Shown here: piece by piece, positions 50,116-58,150 of the stretch
How the letters are laid out: every line of letters starts with the position of its first letter
How positions within the stretch are numbered: position 1 is the first letter of the stretch
Assembly (NCBI GenBank): GCA_937919625.1
Contig: CALFRK010000028.1
Span: forward strand, 1-64,000
Origin: an uncultured Ilumatobacter sp.
Lineage (GTDB): Bacteria; Actinomycetota; Acidimicrobiia; Acidimicrobiales; Ilumatobacteraceae
Reading direction: 5' to 3'
DNA: 64,000 nt
The notes under the pieces: model-generated
Told to the model about the DNA's origin: nothing
The model's input: the letters and a program-made list of their open reading frames with translations, nothing else
Databases searched by the model: none
Position numbers and translations under genes: made by a program

Positions 50116-52055
50116 CGGTCACCACCGCGCCCGTCGCCCAGGCGGCCAAGATCAACACGCGTCGATGGGCACCTTGGGTGGCGTTGGTCGGAGGAGCGCT
50201 CGCCCTGCAGATCGCCTTCTCGTCGTCATCAGGATTCCCAGCCAAGCTCGATAACACCTTCGCCGATCCGATCGATCGGGCCGGGGCGTGGATGCGGTCG
50301 AACCGACTCGATCGCACCATCGATGGTCAGTTCGATCCCGGGCACCCGATGTTCACCAAGTTCTTCACGCCCCTGTCAAAACTGATCGACGCCACCATCG
50401 GCGATCTGACCGACCTGTTGTTATGGGCGCCCTGGTTCATCGTCATCGCTGTGGTCGCATTGGTTCCGATCAGCCGCCGAATGTGGACAGAGGCCGCCGC
50501 CGTGGTCGGAGGATTCGTGTACATGGGACTGTTCGACCTCTGGAAGCCGAGCATGCAGACGTTGTCGCTGATGACGGTATCGGTCTTGCTCGCCGTCGTG
50601 ATCGGTCTGCCGCTCGGTGTCTGGGCGGCGATGCGCCCGCGGGTCGAGATGGTGCTACGTCCCGTACTCGACGCAATGCAAACGATTCCTGCGTTTGTCT
50701 ACTTCCTCCCGCTCTTCATGCTGCTCGGGATCGGCAACACCCCTGCCGCGGTGGCGACCGTCATCTACGCACTTCCCCCCGTCGTTCGTCTGACGACTCT
50801 CGGCATCAAGCAGGTTGACGACGCGGCCGTTGAGGCATCGACGATGTTCGGGGCCTCGCGTCGACAGACACTCTTCAAGGTTCAGCTTCCGATGGCGGTC
50901 CGCACAATCGTCACCGGCATGTCGCAAACCGTCATGATGGCGCTCGGCATCGTGGTGCTGGCGACGCTCGTGGGGGCTACCGGGCTCGGCAGCCCGATCT
51001 TGCAAAGTCTCAACCAGCGACGCCCTGGCCGTGGGCTGGCCGCCGGGTTCGCGATCGTTGCGATCGCCCTGATTCTCGATCGCATATCGCGAGCGGTCGC
51101 CGAACGCGATCCAACGCGACGCCTCCCGCGGAACTGGCTGATCGGGGCCGTCCTAGCGATTGGGGCGGCAATCGTGGTCGGCCGAAGCGCCGGTTGGTCG
51201 ACGTTCCCGGCCGCGTCGGACTGGACCAAATTCGACCCGATCGACGACGCCGTCAACTGGGTCCGTGACAATTTTCGCCCGGTCACCCGATGGATCACTG
51301 ATGTCGTCACCACCAAGCTGTATCTCCCGCCGCGCGACTTCATGACCGACACCCTGGAGTGGCCGGTGCCGATCTTTGTGACCGCCTGGGCGTGTTGGCG
51401 GATTCGCGGCATCGGCCTAGCGTTGTTCGCCGCTTTGGCGCTGACGACGATCGGCCTGATCGGCCTATGGGAACCGTCGATCGAGACATTGGTGCAGGTG
51501 ATCATCTCGACGGTGCTGACCCTGCTCGTGGCGATCCCGCTCGGGGTGTGGGCGGGCCTCAATCGGCGGCTCGAACGGATGATCGGACCTGTCCTCGACA
51601 CGTTCCAGACAATGCCCTCGCTGGTGTACATCATCCCGTGCGTCGTGCTGTTCACCGTCGGTGTCGTGCCAGGCATCATCGCCACCGTCGTCTACGCCAT
51701 GGTGCCGGGGGTACGGATCACGGCGCTCGGTATTCGAGAGGTCGCCGAGGAGAGCATCGAGGCCTCGCGCACGTTCGGAGCAACACCTCGCCAGACACTG
51801 TTCGGGGTGCGCCTGCCGTTGGCCGCGCCAACGATCATGGCGGGCATCAACCAGGTCATCATGATGGTTCTTGCAATGGTCATCATCGTCGGCCTTGTGG
51901 GAGGTGGTGGGCTCGGCTTCATGGTCACCGAGTCACTCGCTCGGAGCTACTTCGGCCAGGGATTCGAGGTAGGTCTGGCGCTCGTACTGATGGCGATGAT
52001 CCTCGATCGGTTCACCGAAGCGTGGGCAGACCGACTCAAGCCACCCTCGAACTGA
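50112..52055 (+). CDS. opuAB: double-domain permease of the glycine betaine ABC transporter
   Basis: The 647-residue membrane protein carries two ProW-type permease domains in one chain. Each has a GLFDLWKPSMQTL or GLIGLWEPSIETL start, the VLDAMQTIPAFVYFLPLFML or VLDTFQTMPSLVYIIPCVVL helix, and the EAA loop VEASTMFGASRRQTLFKVQLPMA or IEASRTFGATPRQTLFGVRLPLA. Single-domain OpuAB normally dimerises, so the fusion gives a built-in heterodimer. The two halves differ by unequal loops; the second has a longer periplasmic segment (about 365-415). Translation is coupled to the ATPase gene. Confidence 0.9.
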   Translation: MTVTTAPVAQAAKINTRRWAPWVALVGGALALQIAFSSSSGFPAKLDNTFADPIDRAGAWMRSNRLDRTIDGQFDPGHPMFTKFFTPLSKLIDATIGDLTDLLLWAPWFIVIAVVALVPISRRMWTEAAAVVGGFVYMGLFDLWKPSMQTLSLMTVSVLLAVVIGLPLGVWAAMRPRVEMVLRPVLDAMQTIPAFVYFLPLFMLLGIGNTPAAVATVIYALPPVVRLTTLGIKQVDDAAVEASTMFGASRRQTLFKVQLPMAVRTIVTGMSQTVMMALGIVVLATLVGATGLGSPILQSLNQRRPGRGLAAGFAIVAIALILDRISRAVAERDPTRRLPRNWLIGAVLAIGAAIVVGRSAGWSTFPAASDWTKFDPIDDAVNWVRDNFRPVTRWITDVVTTKLYLPPRDFMTDTLEWPVPIFVTAWACWRIRGIGLALFAALALTTIGLIGLWEPSIETLVQVIISTVLTLLVAIPLGVWAGLNRRLERMIGPVLDTFQTMPSLVYIIPCVVLFTVGVVPGIIATVVYAMVPGVRITALGIREVAEESIEASRTFGATPRQTLFGVRLPLAAPTIMAGINQVIMMVLAMVIIVGLVGGGGLGFMVTESLARSYFGQGFEVGLALVLMAMILDRFTEAWADRLKPPSN

Positions 52056-52275
52056 CCGACCGTTTCCGGCCGTCGCCGGACGGGTCTATGGTTGCGCCAA
52101 GTCCACCAACTTCCGCGACTACGTAAAGTTCCTCTACGCCTTCGAGCATGTGATGCGAATGGCACCCGAAAGGGCGCTGACGCGCAGCCCCAACATGTTC
52201 ACCGCTGCGATCAAGCCGGCCAAGCGGGCGGACGCCCAGACCCGTCTGCTCAACTACCTCGTGAGCGCTGCCTAG
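52056..52275 (+). other. unrecognised protein-like stretch with no clear start
   Basis: One frame reads VYGCAKSTNFRDYVKFLYAF, then MRMAPERALTRSPNMFTAAIKPAKRADAQTRLLNYLVSAA and a TAG at 52273. The composition is protein-like and the frame is open from inside the permease gene, but only internal GTG/ATG codons (52150, 52153) could start it. I do not recognise it; it may be the end of a deleted gene. Confidence 0.3.
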
Positions 52276-52344
52276 ACCTTCCTGTCCGGTGGTGGGGGTG
52301 ACAGGTCCACTGTGAAGTGGCCCGGTGATTGATTGCTGCGGTTT

Positions 52345-52370
52345 GTTCACACGCCGTTCACATTGCGAAC
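52345..52370 (+). promoter_or_regulatory. GlnR-like direct-repeat boxes upstream of glnII
   Basis: GTTCAC-ACGCC-GTTCAC-ATTGC-GAAC repeats with an 11-base period, the period of GlnR/PhoB-type sites (gTnAC-n6-GaAAc). It lies about 70 bases before the glnII start. A GlnR-like regulator is encoded downstream of glnA. Confidence 0.45.
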
Positions 52371-52439
52371 ATGGCGGAGTAATCGCACGCTGGCATCGTG
52401 CGACCACCCCCTACAACCGCTGATTGGAAGGACCCATTC

Positions 52440-53498
52440 GTGGCGTACCAAGCTGAATACATCTGGCTCGACGGCACCGAGCCGACACCGATGCTCCGGA
52501 GCAAGACCAAGATCCTGCACGACGAAGTCTCCGAGCCCCCGATCTGGGGTTTCGACGGTTCGTCGACCAACCAGGCAACCGGCGACAAATCCGACTGCGT
52601 CCTGCGGCCTGTGTTCCAATGTCATGACCCGATCCGCGGAGGTCGCAACATCCTGGTGATGTGTGAGGTACTGCTGGCGTCGAACATGCGCCCCCACGCC
52701 ACCAACACTCGCGCCCCCGCAGCACGGGTCGAGAGGAAGTTCGCCCACGACCAGATGTGGTTCGGGCTCGAGCAGGAGTACACGATGCTGCGCCTCGACC
52801 ACACGCCGATCGGCTTCCCCCCAGGTGGCGGTCTGCCCGCTCCGCAGGGCCCGTATTACTGCGGCGTCGGCGCAGACCACATCATGGGTCGCGAGATCGT
52901 CGAACTGCACACCCAAGCGTGCATCGACGCCGGGCTGTCGATCTCTGGCACCAACCCAGAGGTGATGCCCGGACAATGGGAGTTTCAGATCGGCCCACTC
53001 GGCCCAACTGCGGTCGGCGACCAGATGCATGTTGCTCGCTGGCTGTTGCACCGCATCGCCGAAGACTTCGACGTCCTGATCAGCCTTGCCGCCAAGCCAG
53101 AAAAGGGCGACTGGAACGGCGCTGGATGCCACACCAACTTCTCCACGATCGCTATGCGCGAGGGGTACGACGCGATCATCGATGCCTGCCAGGCGATCGG
53201 CGACAACTTTCTGATGCTCGTCGAGAACTATGGTGACGGCATCAAAGAACGCCTCACGGGCGCCCACGAGACTGCTCCTTGGAACAAGTTCAGCTATGGC
53301 GTGTCGGATCGTGGTTCGTCGATCCGCATCCCGTGGCAGGTCGAGAAAGACGGCAAGGGCTACGCCGAAGACCGGCGCCCAAACGCCAACATGGACCCGT
53401 ATCTGGTCGCCGGTCTGATCACCCAGGTCGTGTGCGCCGCAGCCGACGCCAAAACCGCAAAGAAGCCAACCAAGAAGACCGTCGCCAAGAAGAAGTGA
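52440..53498 (+). CDS. glnII: glutamine synthetase type II
   Basis: This 352-residue GSII makes glutamine from glutamate, ammonia and ATP. It starts VAYQAEYIWLDGTEPTPMLRSKTK and has WGFDGSSTNQATGDKSDCVL, FGLEQEYTML (metal-binding Glu), GPYYCGVG, GTNPEVMPGQWEFQIGP, GDWNGAGCHTNFST and SDRGSSIRIP. The frame is open back to 52398, but GGAAGGA 9 bases before GTG 52440 and the family start fix the start. The last 15 residues (KTAKKPTKKTVAKKK) are a lysine-rich tail not typical of GSII. A hairpin follows the stop. Confidence 0.93.
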   Translation: MAYQAEYIWLDGTEPTPMLRSKTKILHDEVSEPPIWGFDGSSTNQATGDKSDCVLRPVFQCHDPIRGGRNILVMCEVLLASNMRPHATNTRAPAARVERKFAHDQMWFGLEQEYTMLRLDHTPIGFPPGGGLPAPQGPYYCGVGADHIMGREIVELHTQACIDAGLSISGTNPEVMPGQWEFQIGPLGPTAVGDQMHVARWLLHRIAEDFDVLISLAAKPEKGDWNGAGCHTNFSTIAMREGYDAIIDACQAIGDNFLMLVENYGDGIKERLTGAHETAPWNKFSYGVSDRGSSIRIPWQVEKDGKGYAEDRRPNANMDPYLVAGLITQVVCAAADAKTAKKPTKKTVAKKK

Positions 53499-53507
53499 CC
53501 CCGCCGC

Positions 53508-53543
53508 AACGCTCGGAGTGTGTAGGCGCACTCCGAGCGTTGG
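53508..53543 (+). terminator. hairpin terminator between glnII and glnA
   Basis: CAACGCTCGGAGTG and its perfect complement CACTCCGAGCGTTG are separated by an 8-base loop. This 14-bp stem begins 9 bases after the glnII stop. Confidence 0.8.
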
Positions 53544-53592
53544 CAATCAAGCGAATATTTCAATCGAACTAAAACTCGACCAGACTGGTGAG

Positions 53593-54939
53593 GTGGACGA
53601 ATTGCTCGATCAGCACCGTGACTATGTGTTGCGGACCGTAGAAGAGCGTGGCGTCCGACTTGTGCGCCTGTGGTTCACCGACGTACTCGGCGACCTGAAG
53701 AGCTTCGCCATCAGCCCAGCCGAGCTCGAGAACGCTCTCGCAGACGGCATGACTTTCGACGGATCGTCGATCGACGGCTTCTCGCGCATCCAAGAATCCG
53801 ATGTGCTGGCGGTTCCCGACCCAGACACGTTCGAGTTGATCCCGTGGAGCGAGCCCGGCGCCGCCGAAGCCCGAGTCTTCTGCGACATACGCAGCCTCGA
53901 CGGAGACCCGTTCGAGGGGGACCCGCGGCAGGTTCTTCGCCGCACCGTCAAGGCAGCCCACGATCAGGGTTTCACGTTTTACATTGCCCCCGACATCGAG
54001 TTCTTCTATTTCGAGCCGCCCGTCAAGGGCGAGCAGCCGCAACCGCTCGATCAGGGCGGCTACTTCGACCTCACCACCCGCGATGCCGCCGGCGATCTGC
54101 GCAAGGAGACGATTCGCAAGCTCGAGCAGATGAGCATCCCGGTCGAGTACAGCTTTCACGAGGATTCGCCCAGCCAGCAAGAGATCGACCTCCGCCACAC
54201 CGACGCCCTGACGATGGCCGACAGCGTGATGACGTTCCGTCTGATCGTTAAAGAGGTCGCCGCCAGCCAGGGCGTGCACGCCACGTTCATGCCCAAGCCA
54301 CTCGGGGGTGTGCAGGGCTCGGGTATGCATCTCCACATGTCGCTGTTCCGCGGTGACGAGAACGCCTTCTACGACGGCGACGACCCGCATGCCCTGTCGC
54401 CGCTTGCGAAGTCGTTCATGGCCGGCCTCTTGGTGCACGCCGCCGAGATCACCGCAATCACCAATCAAACCGTCAACAGCTACAAGCGGCTGGTTCCCGG
54501 GTTCGAAGCGCCCGTCCACATCAGCTGGGCCCGCAACAACCGCAGCGGTCTGATCCGGGTGCCGATCGCCAAGAAGGGCAACCCACTCGCAACCCGCATC
54601 GAATACCGGTCGCCCGATCCGGCTTGCAACCCGTATCTGGCGTTCAGCCTGCTGCTGGCGGCCGGCATGCGCGGCATCGAACAAGGCTACGCGTTGCCCG
54701 AAGAGGCCGACGCCAACCTGTTCGAGATGGACGACGCGGCGCTCGCCAAGCTCGGCATTGCTCAGCTCCCGCAGTCGCTCAGTGATGCCCTCAACACGAT
54801 GGAGCAATCCGAGTTGGTGCACGACGTTTTGGGCGAACATATTTTTGAGTGGTTCCTGCGCAATAAGCGCCGCGAGTGGCGCGATTACAAGACCCATGTC
54901 AGCCAGTTCGAACTCGATCGTTATCTGAGGTCGGTGTGA
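53593..54939 (+). CDS. glnA: glutamine synthetase type I
   Basis: This 448-residue GSI has VRLWFTDVLGDLKSFAI, FDGSSIDGFSRIQESD, the metal-site segment FYIAPDIEFFYFEPP, GGVQGSGMHLHMSLF, NSYKRLVPGFEAPVHISWARNNRSGLIRVP and EYRSPDPACNPYLAFS. It makes glutamine for nitrogen assimilation. I saw no adenylylation-type NLYDLPP...Tyr loop, and the length fits the non-adenylylated GSI-alpha-like group. The frame is open to 53518, but a hairpin lies there; GTG 53593 gives the normal N-terminus. The stop overlaps the regulator gene start (GTGA). Confidence 0.9.
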   Translation: MDELLDQHRDYVLRTVEERGVRLVRLWFTDVLGDLKSFAISPAELENALADGMTFDGSSIDGFSRIQESDVLAVPDPDTFELIPWSEPGAAEARVFCDIRSLDGDPFEGDPRQVLRRTVKAAHDQGFTFYIAPDIEFFYFEPPVKGEQPQPLDQGGYFDLTTRDAAGDLRKETIRKLEQMSIPVEYSFHEDSPSQQEIDLRHTDALTMADSVMTFRLIVKEVAASQGVHATFMPKPLGGVQGSGMHLHMSLFRGDENAFYDGDDPHALSPLAKSFMAGLLVHAAEITAITNQTVNSYKRLVPGFEAPVHISWARNNRSGLIRVPIAKKGNPLATRIEYRSPDPACNPYLAFSLLLAAGMRGIEQGYALPEEADANLFEMDDAALAKLGIAQLPQSLSDALNTMEQSELVHDVLGEHIFEWFLRNKRREWRDYKTHVSQFELDRYLRSV

Positions 54940-55649
54940 CCGACAATCCAGGATCGCCCGTGGCGAGCATGCTCGCCGTGTTCGCCGATCCGGTTGCGCC
55001 CGAGTTGGCGCGCTCGCTCGATCTTGCCGGCTACTCGTGGAAGGGTGTCGCCTCAGCCGACGAAGCGGCCGACAGCGAGCCAGCCGCCGGTTGGAAGGGT
55101 GCGATCGTCGACTGCACCACCGATCCCGAGGGAGCATGGACGTTCGCCCGAACGATCCGCAAGTCGGATGGCTCACAACTGAACGTCTTGGTGTTGGTGG
55201 GCGGCGCCCAAGTAGGCGATCTGGAACTTCGCGACGATCTGTTCGACGACTTCTGCCTGTGGCCATTCCACCCCACCGAGTTTGTGGCGCGGTTGCGGCA
55301 CCTGCTGTGGAGCGCCGGTGACACGCCCGGCCCCCGCGTCGACCTGGTCGAGTACGGTCAGCTCGTCTTGAACCTTGAGACGTATCAGGCGACGATCGCC
55401 GGTCGGCCGCTCGACATGACCTATATGGAGTACGAACTGCTCAAGTTCCTCGCCCAGAACCCCGGCAAGGTGTTCACCCGCGAGATCCTGTTGTCGCGCG
55501 TGTGGGGCTACGAGTACTACGGCGGCGCCCGTACAGTCGACGTGCACATCCGGCGCCTGCGCGCCAAGCTGGGCGAAGAACAGGCCAGCCTGATCGCCAC
55601 CGTGCGATCCGTCGGCTACCGCTTCGGCCAATCCCGCTGGGGCAGCTGA
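54936..55649 (+). CDS. GlnR-like OmpR-family regulator with degenerate receiver
   Basis: The 237-residue protein has an N-terminal receiver-like region of about 115 residues with weak conservation (a single candidate Asp in GAIVDCTTD and no clear Lys/Thr pocket). A winged-helix DNA-binding domain follows at about 130-232: LDMTYMEYELLKFLAQNPGKVFTREILLSRVWGYEYYGGARTVDVHIRRLRAKLG...LIATVRSVGYRF. The GGARTVDVHIRRLRAKLG stretch and the atypical receiver match actinobacterial GlnR, the orphan nitrogen regulator. Direct overlap with glnA supports that role; a PhoB-like regulator is the alternative. Confidence 0.78.
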   Translation: MTDNPGSPVASMLAVFADPVAPELARSLDLAGYSWKGVASADEAADSEPAAGWKGAIVDCTTDPEGAWTFARTIRKSDGSQLNVLVLVGGAQVGDLELRDDLFDDFCLWPFHPTEFVARLRHLLWSAGDTPGPRVDLVEYGQLVLNLETYQATIAGRPLDMTYMEYELLKFLAQNPGKVFTREILLSRVWGYEYYGGARTVDVHIRRLRAKLGEEQASLIATVRSVGYRFGQSRWGS

Positions 55650-55691
55650 GCCCGCACTGCGGCGGCGGCGGCGCTCAGTCGGTCAGCCGGA

Positions 55692-57392
55692 TCACTCGTC
55701 GGAGGCCACCCGCTCCAACGTTCCGGTCATGGTGTCACCCTCCTCGAAGGTGAGCGTATAGGACACAAGATCAGTCGAGAGATCGACCACGGCATCGAAG
55801 GGCGCCGTCAGCCCGTTGAAGTCCTCGATCGTGATGAAGCCTCCGTCCTCCTCGTCACAATGCCCCGAAGCGCTCAATGTCAACAGCCCGGTGCCCGACG
55901 CGGACCAGCCCAGCTCCTCGCTCACCGGCACGACGAATGTTGCATCGAGTCCCATTCCGAGCGTGACACTGCCTCCCTCACAGGGCCCGACCACCACCAT
56001 ATTGCCCGCCAGGCCCTGCACTGTTCCGTCAGCGATGGCCAGACGGACCTCGTTCTCCATCACCGTCTCGGTGCCTTCGAACTCGAACGCGCCGAGATCC
56101 AGTGGGCCGACGTACTCGCCGTTCACGTCGCGACCGGAGGAGTCGCCTTCGCCGGCCGAGACCGGCACCAGTTCGCTGTCGACCTCCTCGCTGTCGTCGT
56201 CTGGGTCCTGCTGGCTGTCGACGAACGCCTGCAGCTTCTCGGGGTCGCCGAACAACGTGCACGGCGTCGAGGTGTTCGGTGTCGGGTCGCCTGCTGCCGT
56301 CGCGTCGAGTTGGATCCGTCGGGCTGCACCGGCCAACCGGCCGCAGATCTTACCGATCCGTTCGAGCGAACGACCCAGCATCGCCGCATGCACCCGATCG
56401 CGCATGCGCCGAAAGTCGGTGGGATCGATGGCGCCGAGCGCGACGCCCACGTTGGCCTGGAGCGGCGTGAGAGCATCGCGCGCCAGCGCGTCGGCGATGA
56501 CATCCCGGTCGGGCGAGCCCCCGCCGCGCGGCGCGAAGATCCGATCGAGCATGGCGTCGGCAGCCTGTTCGAGGGCCGCATCGGCTCGTACCGTGCGGGT
56601 TGCCTCGAGGCCTTCGCCGATCCCCCCGGTCAGCGAGTCGAGTTCTCCGATCACGGTCCTCGCCGCGCCCACCGCCTCCGACGTCGCCGCCTCGACCTTA
56701 TCGAGTTCGGCGCGCGCCACGTTCGAGATGTTGCCGAGTGTTCGTCCGAGAGGGCCGTTGAGCAGGCCACCCAGCGCGGCGTACCGGTCGAGGCGGTCGA
56801 GCTTGCCTCGCAGGTCGGCGACGAGATTGTTGATCGGGTTACCGCCCTCGATTGCGGTCCGCGCCTGCTCGAATGCATCGCGCACATCCTCGATCGCCTC
56901 CTTGGCCCGCTCGAGCCCGCGACGCATCCGGGGCACACGGAGCAGGGCGCCGGTCAGCTCTTGCTTCAGCTTCGACTCGAACCCGAACTTCGCTGCCCGC
57001 TTCTCGTCCTCGGTGATGTCGAGCGCAGCGTCGCGCTCGGCCTGCAGACGTGCCATCACCCTCTGATAGGCGCGCACCTGCGACGACTCCAGGCCAAGTT
57101 GCTCGCGGTTGAGCAGCTGTCGACGAGCCGTCTCGATCTGGGCGTCGTAGTAGGCGCGCAGGTCGCCTTGGACCGAACGTGCATCACGGTAGACGCGGTT
57201 CCGGCCGGACAAGCCCTTGAAGATCCTGATACCAGCGAGCACCTGGCGTGCCCCTGGCGGCAGGGCGTCCTCAATCGCGCCGATCGCCGGAGCCGCGGCA
57301 GGAGCGGCGGCGGCGTTCGCCGACGGACCGACGCTGGCGCCGAACGGTAGGGCGACGGTCAACAGCGCTACGAGCGATCGTCGTAGGTTCAT
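55692..57392 (-). CDS. secreted coiled-coil-rich protein of unknown function
   Basis: The 566-residue protein has a Sec signal peptide (MNLRRSLVALLTVALPFGASVGPSANA). A long alpha-helical part (about 70-350, Ala/Arg/Glu/Leu-rich, coiled-coil-like) contains QIETARRQLLNREQLGLESS and KLDRLDRYAALGGLLNG. An acidic linker near 415 is followed by a C-terminal beta domain (about 430-560: GAFEFEGTETVMENEVRLAI, SASGHCDEEDGG, VSYTLTFEEGDTMTGTLERV). I do not recognise it. Its ATG overlaps the stop of the upstream lipoprotein gene (ATGA), so the two are probably partners. Confidence 0.72.
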   Translation of the reverse strand: MNLRRSLVALLTVALPFGASVGPSANAAAAPAAAPAIGAIEDALPPGARQVLAGIRIFKGLSGRNRVYRDARSVQGDLRAYYDAQIETARRQLLNREQLGLESSQVRAYQRVMARLQAERDAALDITEDEKRAAKFGFESKLKQELTGALLRVPRMRRGLERAKEAIEDVRDAFEQARTAIEGGNPINNLVADLRGKLDRLDRYAALGGLLNGPLGRTLGNISNVARAELDKVEAATSEAVGAARTVIGELDSLTGGIGEGLEATRTVRADAALEQAADAMLDRIFAPRGGGSPDRDVIADALARDALTPLQANVGVALGAIDPTDFRRMRDRVHAAMLGRSLERIGKICGRLAGAARRIQLDATAAGDPTPNTSTPCTLFGDPEKLQAFVDSQQDPDDDSEEVDSELVPVSAGEGDSSGRDVNGEYVGPLDLGAFEFEGTETVMENEVRLAIADGTVQGLAGNMVVVGPCEGGSVTLGMGLDATFVVPVSEELGWSASGTGLLTLSASGHCDEEDGGFITIEDFNGLTAPFDAVVDLSTDLVSYTLTFEEGDTMTGTLERVASDE

Positions 57393-57949
57393 CCGTCGAC
57401 CTCCTGCTCGCCGGGTGCAAGCGGGAATGCCTCGACATAGATCAGCCGGTCGTCGACGAAGGCCAGGGCGAGCTGCTCGCCGGCCCACAGTTCGGCACCT
57501 TCAACTTCGAAGTCGGCCGCCGACTCGATCGGCTCAAGGTCGACGTCGCCAAGGGTCGCCAAGGTGTCGTCCACCGAGGCAAGCATCGTGAACTCGGTCG
57601 GTTCGTAGGTCAACGGGAGCAGCGTGCCGTCGGGCAGCGCGCCGATCTGGATGTCCCACAGCAGCTCGCCATCGACGAAGTCGATCTGGGTGTTCGCCGA
57701 GTAGTACGACCACGATTCGAACCGCGAGATAGTTCCGTCGAACTCGTCGACGGTGATCACGAACGCCTCGGGTCCGCCGAGTTCGCTCAGGATCGCCGGG
57801 CGCCGATCGATCGACTCGGCCTCGACCGGAGCGTCGGGCAGTTGCTCGGCGAGGTCGCCACCACCTTGGGAATCGCCGCCACCACCGCAGGCGACGAGCG
57901 CTACCGCCCCTACCAACGTCACGAACGCTTTGAGCGCCGCTCTGTTCAT
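57389..57949 (-). CDS. lipoprotein coupled to the secreted coiled-coil protein
   Basis: The 186-residue protein starts MNRAALKAFVTLVGAVALVACGGGG (lipobox LVAC, Cys21). The mature domain has FVITVDEFDGTISRFESWSYYSANTQIDFVDGELLWDIQIG and a C-terminal LALAFVDDRLIYVEAFPL, a two-part beta-rich fold. Family unknown. It immediately precedes the coiled-coil gene with a 4-base overlap, suggesting a membrane-anchored partner for it. Confidence 0.75.
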   Translation of the reverse strand: MNRAALKAFVTLVGAVALVACGGGGDSQGGGDLAEQLPDAPVEAESIDRRPAILSELGGPEAFVITVDEFDGTISRFESWSYYSANTQIDFVDGELLWDIQIGALPDGTLLPLTYEPTEFTMLASVDDTLATLGDVDLEPIESAADFEVEGAELWAGEQLALAFVDDRLIYVEAFPLAPGEQEVDG

Positions 57950-58117
57950 CGCCCGCTCCTCCCATGGCTACGAATTACTCGTGACGCTAGCCCGATCGCC
58001 TTCGGCGGGAAAATGCAGAAGACAGACCGCCCTACTTGGGACTGAGCTTGCTGCAGACGTCCGACCCGTCCGGCGACGTTTCCAGTGTGACACCGCGCCA
58101 CTCTCGAGAAACCATGC

Positions 58118-58150
58118 AGTTGTGAGTTGTGCCTGGCACAACTCACAACT
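58118..58150 (-). terminator. perfect 33-bp palindromic terminator, full copy of the repeat
   Basis: AGTTGTGAGTTGTGCC-T-GGCACAACTCACAACT is a perfect palindrome of two 16-base arms. It directly follows, and by one base overlaps, the stop complement of the SGNH lipoprotein gene. One arm recurs at the stops of crtB (17379) and the GT2 gene (13535). Confidence 0.8.

Noticed and set aside
53569..55266. A 565-codon open frame on the minus strand
   Set aside because: It lies opposite glnA and the start of the GlnR-like gene. The glnA product has all glutamine synthetase motifs.
55860..57350. A 496-codon open frame on the plus strand
   Set aside because: It is antisense to the secreted coiled-coil protein, which has a signal peptide and is translationally coupled to its neighbour; the shadow has none.
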